Below are positions 1 through 5,360 of a stretch of DNA of 8,776 nucleotides, in pieces. The stretch is from Candidatus Gottesmanbacteria bacterium CG_4_10_14_0_8_um_filter_37_24 (GTDB taxonomy: Bacteria; Patescibacteriota; Microgenomatia; 2-02-FULL-39-11). The notes under the pieces were generated by a model that did no database searches, was not told where the DNA came from, and saw only the letters and a program-made list of their open reading frames with translations. The stretch lies in the NCBI GenBank assembly GCA_002785215.1, contig PFMK01000025.1:1-8776 (forward strand). The letters run 5' to 3'. The translations under genes were made by a program, and so were the position numbers. How positions within the stretch are numbered: position 1 is the stretch's first letter; every line of letters begins with the position of its first letter.

Positions 1-91
1 TTGTGTCATTACTCAAGCGTACCAAAGGGGGTACTTTATATTTTTATGGGGTTTTGAGGCGAAAGTGGGGTAAGGTCAGCAAATAGTTTTA
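1..91. other. Upstream flank, no recognisable gene
   Basis: No gene can be assigned here. One + strand frame (3 to 86) stays open from the window edge to a TAG and could be the last 27 codons of an upstream gene, but I do not recognise it. A small inverted repeat, GTACC at 19-23 and GGTAC at 30-34, is followed by a T/A-rich tract (35-46), which could be a weak terminator of an upstream unit. Both readings are speculative. Confidence 0.25.
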
Positions 92-124
92 TTGACATTG
101 CCGTTATTATTTGATATATATAAT
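92..124 (+). promoter_or_regulatory. Promoter of the ilv operon (sigma-70 type)
   Basis: A perfect -35 hexamer TTGACA lies at 92-97. Two overlapping -10 candidates follow: TATATA at 115-120, with the usual 17-base spacer, and a perfect TATAAT at 119-124, with a long 21-base spacer. The first predicts a start near 126-128, the second near 130-132. Either places the 5' end of the mRNA within a few bases of the leader-peptide ATG at 130 and just ahead of the attenuator. The hexamers are seen; the start site is inferred. Confidence 0.7.
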
Positions 125-129
125 AAATA

Positions 130-204
130 ATGATGAGTTTTGGCAAGGTATCAATTATTATCCTCTCTGGAATTGTCCTTATTTCAAGGACAAGACTTTC
201 TTGA
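130..204 (+). CDS. ilv leader peptide (attenuation peptide, 24 aa)
   Basis: A 24-codon ORF opens with two consecutive ATG codons and ends in TGA at 202-204. Ten of 24 residues are branched-chain amino acids: Val7, Ile9-Ile11, Leu12, Ile15, Val16, Leu17, Ile18 and Leu23, with the core SIIILSGIVLIS at residues 8-19. Ile is commonest (five), then Leu (three) and Val (two), which matches the products of the operon. There is no Shine-Dalgarno sequence upstream, and the predicted transcription start is at or within a few bases of the ATG, so initiation may be leaderless. The Ile/Leu codons 154-165 overlap the first arm of the attenuator and the stop codon overlaps the second arm, as in the classical ilv, leu and trp leaders. 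The peptide itself is unlikely to have a function beyond its translation. Recognised from structure, not from homology. Confidence 0.8.
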   Translation: MMSFGKVSIIILSGIVLISRTRLS

Positions 205-226
205 GAGGATAAAGCAAAACTCATTA
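131..226 (+). promoter_or_regulatory. Attenuator leader fold (1:2 pairing, nested stems)
   Basis: Three perfect or near-perfect nested stems fold the leader mRNA. The outer stem pairs 131-142 with 215-226 (12 pairs, one G-U), burying the leader start codon. The middle stem pairs TTATCCTCTC at 158-167 with GAGAGGATAA at 203-212 (10 pairs). The inner stem pairs TTGTCCTT at 173-180 with AAGGACAA at 186-193 around the loop ATTTC. The middle stem is segment 1 pairing with segment 2. It forms when no ribosome stalls, takes up segment 2 and so leaves the terminator free to form. Pairings were read by eye; energies were not computed. Confidence 0.75.
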
Positions 227-249
227 ATTTTTCAAGACCTCTCAAGAAG
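197..249 (+). promoter_or_regulatory. Antiterminator (2:3 pairing)
   Basis: Positions 198-208 pair perfectly with 238-248 (11 pairs), extended by a U-G pair at 197/249. This uses the GAGAGG of segment 2 (203-208) and the CCTCTC of segment 3 (238-243). The pairing consumes the 5' arm of the terminator, so the two structures exclude each other. A ribosome stalled at the Ile/Leu codons 154-165 would cover segment 1 (158-167) and free segment 2 for this helix, giving read-through into ilvD. A ribosome that reaches the stop codon at 202-204 sits on segment 2 and prevents it. Confidence 0.75.
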
Positions 250-263
250 CGAGAGGTTTTTTT
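234..263 (+). terminator. Intrinsic terminator of the attenuator (3:4 pairing)
   Basis: CCTCTC at 238-243 pairs with GAGAGG at 251-256 across a 7-base loop (244-250). The stem is extended by A-U and G-U pairs down to 234/260 and runs into seven T at 257-263. It lies about 85 bases upstream of ilvD and downstream of the leader-peptide stop, so it must be bypassed for the operon to be expressed. Confidence 0.85.
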
Positions 264-348
264 ATTGTTATAACCGATTATTAATAAAGTGAATCAAATA
301 CAAACGGAGATTTTTAAGTTGGATTATAATTTTTTTTCGTAAATATAT

Positions 349-2016
349 ATGCGATCAGACATGATCAAAAGGGGTTTTGAAAGAGCTCCACACAGAGCCT
401 TGCTTCGTGCTTGTGGAGTGAAGGAAGAGGATTTTACCAAGCCTTTCATTGCCGTGGCTAATTCGTATGTTGACATAATTCCCGGACATGTCCATTTGCA
501 GGAATTTGGAAAAATAGTGAAAAAATCCATAAGGGACGCGGGCGGTGTACCTTTTGAGTTCAATACGATAGGAGTAGATGATGGAATTGCCATGGGACAT
601 TTGGGGATGAAGTATTCTCTTCCAAGTAGAGAACTGATTGCAGACAGTATAGAAACCATGGTAAATGCTCACTTATTTGACGGATTAGTTTGCATACCAA
701 ATTGCGACAAGATTGTACCGGGTATGTTGATGGGTGCATTAAGAGTAAATATTCCAACCATTTTTGTTTCCGGTGGTCCAATGAAAGCAGGTAAACTTGA
801 AGATGGAAAAGTCGTGGATTTAATATCTGTCTTTGAGGCTGTAGGTTCATACAAAAAAGGGGAAATAAACAAATCCAGGTTACAAGAATTTGAGTCAAAA
901 GCTTGTCCTACTTGCGGATCCTGTTCCGGAATGTTTACCGCCAACTCCATGAATTGTTTGATGGAAGCTTTAGGCATTGCTCTTCCCGGTAATGGTACTA
1001 GATTGGCAACATCGTTCAAAAGAAGAAAATTAGTCGAAATGGCAGGACAACGAATTTTGGACTTAGTTTCCCGTAATCTAAGACCCAGGGACATTATTAC
1101 AAGTCATGCTATTGATAACGCTCTTATGCTTGATATGGCCATGGGCGGATCGACAAACACCGTTCTTCATACCTTAGCCATTGCCTACGAAGCAGGTTTG
1201 GACTATCCGATTGAAAGGATAGATGAGATATCAAGAAACACACCATGTATTTGTAAAATCTCTCCATCGTCAGAATATCATATGGAGGATATTGAAAAAA
1301 AAGGCGGAGTTTCAACCATACTAAAAGAACTTACGCGAACAAATAAATTAATATTAAACACCATGACCATAACCGGTAAAACCCTATGGGAAAATGTAAA
1401 GGAAGCTCCGGTTCCAGATGGAAAAATAATTAGGAAAATCGAAAATGCTTATAGTTTTGACGGCGGACTGGCAATTCTCAAAGGAAATCTTGCCCCAAAT
1501 GGTGCCGTTATCAAAACCGCTGGAATCTCATCTGCAACGCCAAGATTTTTTAAAGGCAGGGCAAAGGTGTTTGAATCGATGGAGGAAGCCAATGTTGCCA
1601 TACTTTCAAAAAAGATAAAAAGCGGAGATGTGGTGGTGATACGCTTTGAAGGACCGAAAGGCGGTCCTGGTATGCAGGAAATGCTTACACCAACATCTAA
1701 CATAATCGGTATGGGTTTAGGTGAGAAAGTTGCCTTGATAACAGATGGCAGATTTTCAGGGGGTACCAGAGGAATATGTATAGGTCACATATCTCCTGAA
1801 GCTGCAGCCAAAGGTCCGATAGCTATAGTACGGGACGGAGACATTATTTATATAGATATTGGCAAAAGAAAACTAATGTTAGATGTTAATGTAAAGGAGA
1901 TAAATAGAAGACTTTCAAAACTAATAAAATTCATGCCAAGCATCAATAAAGGCTGGTTGGCAAGATATTCCCGTTTTGTAACATCAGCTGATAAAGGAGC
2001 TGTATTGACAGTATGA
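349..2016 (+). CDS. ilvD: Dihydroxy-acid dehydratase
   Basis: Dehydrates 2,3-dihydroxy-isovalerate and 2,3-dihydroxy-3-methylvalerate to the keto acids of valine and isoleucine, the step before transamination; cytosolic Fe-S enzyme. The 555 residues match the family (about 550-620). The start at 349 gives the conserved opening MRSDMIKRG; a second ATG at 361 would cut it off. Visible motifs: DDG at 77-79 (Mg site), PNCDK at 117-121 with cluster Cys119 and the Lys121 position that is carbamylated in the family, CPTCGSCSGMFTAN at 186-199 with cluster Cys192, and GRFSGG at 467-472 with the catalytic Ser470. The segment PGHVHL at 45-50 has Gly46 where the [2Fe-2S] class has a third cysteine, as in the E. 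coli and Bacillus type, so an oxygen-sensitive [4Fe-4S] cluster is likely. First structural gene after the attenuator. No Shine-Dalgarno sequence is seen before the ATG. Confidence 0.97.
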   Translation: MRSDMIKRGFERAPHRALLRACGVKEEDFTKPFIAVANSYVDIIPGHVHLQEFGKIVKKSIRDAGGVPFEFNTIGVDDGIAMGHLGMKYSLPSRELIADSIETMVNAHLFDGLVCIPNCDKIVPGMLMGALRVNIPTIFVSGGPMKAGKLEDGKVVDLISVFEAVGSYKKGEINKSRLQEFESKACPTCGSCSGMFTANSMNCLMEALGIALPGNGTRLATSFKRRKLVEMAGQRILDLVSRNLRPRDIITSHAIDNALMLDMAMGGSTNTVLHTLAIAYEAGLDYPIERIDEISRNTPCICKISPSSEYHMEDIEKKGGVSTILKELTRTNKLILNTMTITGKTLWENVKEAPVPDGKIIRKIENAYSFDGGLAILKGNLAPNGAVIKTAGISSATPRFFKGRAKVFESMEEANVAILSKKIKSGDVVVIRFEGPKGGPGMQEMLTPTSNIIGMGLGEKVALITDGRFSGGTRGICIGHISPEAAAKGPIAIVRDGDIIYIDIGKRKLMLDVNVKEINRRLSKLIKFMPSINKGWLARYSRFVTSADKGAVLTV

Positions 2017-2050
2017 ATGGATATATAAATACTAATACTTTAATTTTCTT

Positions 2051-3733
2051 ATGAAACATACAGGTGCTGAAATACTATGCAAATCACTAATCCTTGAAGG
2101 TGTGGATGTGATATTCGGATATCCGGGTGGAGCAATCATGCCGGTTTATGATGCGTTGCTTAAATATCCTAAACTTCGGCATATTCTAGTAAGACATGAA
2201 CAGGGTGCAGCGCATGCCGCGGAAGGATATGCCAGAGTGACAGGTAAACCGGGTGTCTGTCTTGTGACGTCAGGGCCGGGAGCAACCAATCTTATTACTG
2301 GTTTGGCTGATGCAATGATGGATTGCGTTCCTCTGGTTTGCATCAGCGGACAGGTTTCCTCAGAGCTTATTGGTAATGATGCTTTTCAGGAAGCGGATGT
2401 TGTCGGAATTACGAGTATGGCTACAAAGCATAATTATCTTATAGACAATCCATCAGAAATAGCCAAAGCAGTCAAAGAAGCATTTCATTTGGCAAATACA
2501 GGCAAACCCGGGCCGGTTATGATTGATTTTACAAAAGATGCCCAGTTTGCAAAAACTGAGTATATTAAAAATTTAGAAGTGGATCTTCCGGGTTATAAAC
2601 CGGTAACAAAAGGTAATTTTTTTCAGATAAAAAAAGCAGCTGAGGAGATAAACAAAAGTAAAAGGCCTCTTATTTTAGCAGGACACGGAGTTCTTATTTC
2701 TAAAGCCTCCAGTGAACTTCTTTCCCTTTCCCAAAAAGCAGATATTCCGGTTGCATGTACTTTGCATGGCTTAAGCAGTATTCCAAATGCTCATAAAAAT
2801 TACGTTGGGATGCTCGGAATGCATGGCAACCTCGCTCCCAATGTGATGACCAATAAAGCGGATGTATTAATTGGTTTAGGATTAAGATTTGATGATCGGG
2901 TTACCGGTAAACTGGATAAATATGCCAGGCAAGCGAAAATTATTCATGTGGATATCGATCCGGCGGAAATAGGGAAAAATGTTGACGTTGAGATTCCGAT
3001 TGTAGGCGACGTTAAATCAGTTTTAGAAGATCTTATGCCTTTGATAAATTATGCAAATCACAAAGATTGGCTGGAGGAGTTTGATAAATATAAAAAAGAA
3101 GAAGAGGAAAAAGTCATAAAAGTAGAAACAAAACCCCGGACGGGAAAAATAAAAATGGCAGAGATCGTTTCATGTATTTCTTCTTCGGCAAAGTCAGATG
3201 CGATTATTGTTGCTGATGTCGGACAAAACCAGATGATAACAGCCAGATACAGTACATTTTTGCGACCAAACAGTTTTCTGACAAGCGGGGGTTTGGGTAC
3301 AATGGGATTTGGATTACCGGCAGGAATTGGTGCCAAAGTAGGAAGACCTGAACGTGAAGTATGGATCATTGCAGGAGACGGAGGATTTCAGATGACAATT
3401 CAGGAAATGATGACCATAGTTCAGGAAAATCTGAACGTAAAAATTGCGGTTTTAAACAATAATTTTTTGGGGATGGTCAGGCAATGGCAGGATCTTTTCT
3501 TTGAAAAAAAATACTCGCAGGTACATATGCAGACACCGGATTTTATTAAAATTTCAGAAGGATTCGGGATAAAGGCAGAAAAAGTCAAAGAAAGAAAAGA
3601 TTTGATTAACGCAATTGGAAGGGCAAGAAAGCATAAAGGTGCATATCTTTTGGAATTTGAAGTCGAAATGGAGGCAAACGTATTTCCCATAATGCCTACG
3701 GGCGCAGCTGTGGATGAAATGAGACTGGAGTAA
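2051..3733 (+). CDS. ilvB: Acetohydroxyacid synthase, catalytic large subunit
   Basis: ThDP-dependent enzyme condensing two pyruvates to 2-acetolactate (valine, leucine) or pyruvate with 2-oxobutanoate to 2-aceto-2-hydroxybutyrate (isoleucine). The 560 residues hold the three usual domains. The N-terminal ThDP pyrimidine domain has GYPGGAIMPVYDAL at 23-36 and the activating Glu50 in RHEQGAAHAAEGYARV. The central FAD-type domain has RFDDRVTGK at 279-287. The C-terminal ThDP-pyrophosphate domain has GDGGFQMT at 442-449 with NNNFLGMVRQWQ at 469-480. Trp479 is the position known from herbicide-binding studies of plant AHAS, and the tail VFPIMPTGAAVDEM at 544-557 is typical. These points separate it from pyruvate oxidase and other family members, as does the ilvN gene 17 bases downstream. 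It begins 34 bases after ilvD with no clear Shine-Dalgarno sequence (the upstream bases are T/A-rich). Confidence 0.97.
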   Translation: MKHTGAEILCKSLILEGVDVIFGYPGGAIMPVYDALLKYPKLRHILVRHEQGAAHAAEGYARVTGKPGVCLVTSGPGATNLITGLADAMMDCVPLVCISGQVSSELIGNDAFQEADVVGITSMATKHNYLIDNPSEIAKAVKEAFHLANTGKPGPVMIDFTKDAQFAKTEYIKNLEVDLPGYKPVTKGNFFQIKKAAEEINKSKRPLILAGHGVLISKASSELLSLSQKADIPVACTLHGLSSIPNAHKNYVGMLGMHGNLAPNVMTNKADVLIGLGLRFDDRVTGKLDKYARQAKIIHVDIDPAEIGKNVDVEIPIVGDVKSVLEDLMPLINYANHKDWLEEFDKYKKEEEEKVIKVETKPRTGKIKMAEIVSCISSSAKSDAIIVADVGQNQMITARYSTFLRPNSFLTSGGLGTMGFGLPAGIGAKVGRPEREVWIIAGDGGFQMTIQEMMTIVQENLNVKIAVLNNNFLGMVRQWQDLFFEKKYSQVHMQTPDFIKISEGFGIKAEKVKERKDLINAIGRARKHKGAYLLEFEVEMEANVFPIMPTGAAVDEMRLE

Positions 3734-3750
3734 TTCTTAGATAATGAATA

Positions 3751-4239
3751 ATGACTAAAGATTCTAACCTATCTACCATAATTGTTTGGGTCCAGAATAA
3801 TCCGGGGGTTTTATTTAAATTATCCGGACTTATTAGACGCAGGAGATTTAACATTGAAAGTCTGACTGTATCCCATACTGAAAAACCAGGAATATCCCGT
3901 TTTACCATTCTGGTAAGAGGGAATAAAAAGACAGTTGAAAAAATGTCTAAGCAGTTATACAGGATTGTTGAGGTGGTCAAGATCAGAGAATCGTACGATA
4001 AAGAAATTGTTGCCCGTGAATTATGTCTTATCAAAGTTGATACGTCAAAAAAGGAAGATAGAAGTGATATTATGGAGACTGCCAAACATTTTAGGGTAAA
4101 AGTTGTACAAATTAAACCGAAATACACGATATTTGAATTGACGGGAAATGAGGATAAAATTGATGCTTTTTATGAGAATATGAAAAAATACAGGATTATG
4201 GAATTTGTAAGAACTGGTAGAACTGCAGTTTTCAAATAA
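3751..4239 (+). CDS. ilvN: Acetohydroxyacid synthase, regulatory small subunit
   Basis: Regulatory partner of IlvB: it raises activity and gives feedback inhibition, usually by valine. At 162 residues it is the usual length of the long-form (IlvH/IlvN) small subunit. Residues 9-80 form an ACT domain with the effector-binding turn NNPGVLFKLSGLIRRRRFNI (17-36) followed by ESLTV. The C-terminal domain starts at RELCLIKVD (89-97) and contains the typical FRVKVVQI (114-121), ELTGNEDKIDAF (129-140) and EFVRTGRTA (151-159). The Asn-Pro-Gly turn is intact, so the effector site is probably functional. It starts 17 bases after the ilvB stop, without an evident Shine-Dalgarno sequence, which would suit translational coupling with ilvB. 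Confidence 0.96.
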   Translation: MTKDSNLSTIIVWVQNNPGVLFKLSGLIRRRRFNIESLTVSHTEKPGISRFTILVRGNKKTVEKMSKQLYRIVEVVKIRESYDKEIVARELCLIKVDTSKKEDRSDIMETAKHFRVKVVQIKPKYTIFELTGNEDKIDAFYENMKKYRIMEFVRTGRTAVFK

Positions 4240-4243
4240 TTTA

Positions 4244-4280
4244 TTACTTAAGTTTCTTAAGTAACATAAGTCACTTAAGA
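4244..4280 (+). repeat. Inverted-repeat cluster between ilvN and ilvC
   Basis: The motif CTTAAG occurs three times, at 4247, 4256 and 4274. TTACTTAAG (4244-4252) pairs perfectly with CTTAAGTAA (4256-4264) across three bases. The middle copy can instead pair with the third copy: 4255-4262 with 4273-4280, 8 pairs and a 10-base loop. The two hairpins exclude each other because they share 4256-4262. No T-tract follows, so this is not a terminator. It ends nine bases before the strong ilvC ribosome-binding site and may be an mRNA-processing or stability element, or an operator. Confidence 0.5.
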
Positions 4281-4288
4281 TAAAATAT

Positions 4289-4294
4289 GGAGGG
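4289..4294 (+). promoter_or_regulatory. Strong Shine-Dalgarno sequence of ilvC
   Basis: GGAGGG lies three bases before the ATG at 4298, counted from its last G. It is the best ribosome-binding site in the operon. ilvD, ilvB and ilvN have none that I can see, so ilvC seems to be set up for independent, stronger initiation. Confidence 0.75.
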
Positions 4295-4297
4295 TTT

Positions 4298-5350
4298 ATG
4301 AAAATTAAATTTGCGGATACTTACGAAAACGTTATAACTCGAGAGGAATTTCCATTAAAAAAAGCAAAAGATATTTTAAAAAATGAAACGATTGCCGTTA
4401 TTGGTTACGGAGTTCAGGGGCCGGCGCAAGCTTTGAATCTGAAAGATAATGGATTTAATGTGATTATCGGACAGAGGGAAAAATCCGAATCATATGAAAA
4501 GGCATTAAAAGACGGATGGAAAAAGGGAAAAACTCTCTTTCCGATTGAAGAAGCACTAAAAAGAGGAACGATTATTGCCTATCTTTTGTCCGATGCCGGA
4601 CAAGTAGATCTTTGGCCAATTATCAAAAAATATTTGACAAAAGGCAAAGCTCTATATTTTTCCCATGGATTTTCCATTACCTATAAAAAACTGACAAAAA
4701 TAATTCCTCCATCTGATATTGACGTATTATTGGTTGCTCCAAAGGGATCAGGAAGATCTGTCCGGAAAAACTTCTTATCCGGATCCGGAATAAACAGCAG
4801 TTTTGCAATATTTCAGGATGCAACAGAAAAAGCGAAAGATAGAGTGCTGGCAATGGGAATAGGGATAGGTTCCGGATTTCTTTTCGAGACGACTTTTGAG
4901 AAGGAAGTGTATAGTGATTTGACGGGAGAAAGGGGAGTTCTGATGGGAGCAATCGCCGGAATTATGGAAGCTCAATATAACATATTAAGGGAAAATGGCC
5001 ATACTCCAAGTGAGGCATTTAATGAAACTGTTGAGGAGTTGACTCAGAGTCTCGTTCCTTTAATCGGCGAAAACGGGATGGATTGGATGTATAGGAACTG
5101 TTCAACCACTGCCCAAAGGGGTGCATTGGATTGGAAAGGAAAATTCCGGAAAGCAGTTGAGCCGGTATTTAATGATTTGTATAAAAAAGTAAAAACAGGA
5201 GAAGAAACAAAGAGAGTGCTTAAATCAAATTCAGATAAAAATTACAAGAAAAATCTGCAAAAAGAACTGGATGTAATAAAAAATTCAGAAATGTGGAGGA
5301 CTGGTACAACAGTACGTTCCTTGAGACCGGAGAGATGGAGAGGGCAATAA
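4298..5350 (+). CDS. ilvC: Ketol-acid reductoisomerase
   Basis: Isomerises and reduces 2-acetolactate or 2-aceto-2-hydroxybutyrate to the dihydroxy acids used by IlvD, with NAD(P)H and two Mg ions. The 350 residues make this a short-form enzyme with a single C-terminal knotted domain. The Rossmann fold carries GYGVQG at 36-41. The cofactor loop GQREKSES (58-65) holds Arg60 and serines that could bind the phosphate of NADPH. His123 in FSHG is the conserved active-site histidine. The metal ligands are visible as Asp207 and Glu211 in SDLTGERG and as Glu243 and Glu247 in FNETVEE. The body resembles the Bacteroidetes-like subgroup: LLSDAGQ, APKGSG, NSSFAIFQDAT and the C-terminal TTVRSLRPE. The distinctive insertions differ from the common E. 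coli and Bacillus forms, so this gene may have a separate history from its neighbours. Confidence 0.97.
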   Translation: MKIKFADTYENVITREEFPLKKAKDILKNETIAVIGYGVQGPAQALNLKDNGFNVIIGQREKSESYEKALKDGWKKGKTLFPIEEALKRGTIIAYLLSDAGQVDLWPIIKKYLTKGKALYFSHGFSITYKKLTKIIPPSDIDVLLVAPKGSGRSVRKNFLSGSGINSSFAIFQDATEKAKDRVLAMGIGIGSGFLFETTFEKEVYSDLTGERGVLMGAIAGIMEAQYNILRENGHTPSEAFNETVEELTQSLVPLIGENGMDWMYRNCSTTAQRGALDWKGKFRKAVEPVFNDLYKKVKTGEETKRVLKSNSDKNYKKNLQKELDVIKNSEMWRTGTTVRSLRPERWRGQ

Positions 5351-5360
5351 AGCACAAATT

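Noticed and set aside
36..245. Minus-strand 69-codon ORF covering the leader region
   Set aside because: It runs antisense through the promoter, leader peptide and hairpin arms. Its length is explained by the inverted repeats and AT-rich sequence, it has no recognisable domain, and the + strand signals explain the region better.
306..342. Short ORF TTG 319 to TAA 342 behind a GGAGA
   Set aside because: Seven codons from a TTG start with no informative content; probably chance.
127..348. T-box riboswitch upstream of the ilv operon
   Set aside because: Tested because T-boxes often control ilv operons in Gram-positive bacteria. The conserved antiterminator sequence AGGGTGGNACCGCG is absent, and the pairing is fully explained by a leader-peptide attenuator.
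300..348. Second promoter just before ilvD
   Set aside because: A perfect TATAAT occurs at 325-330, but the bases about 17 upstream (302-307, AAACGG) do not resemble a -35 box. It would also bypass the attenuator. In such AT-rich DNA a lone -10 match is weak evidence.
560..1094. Antisense ORFs of 112 and 141 codons within ilvD
   Set aside because: Shadows of a strongly conserved coding gene on the other strand; no start signals or recognisable protein features. The same applies to the other antisense ORFs inside ilvB, ilvN, ilvC, the fusion gene and ilvE.
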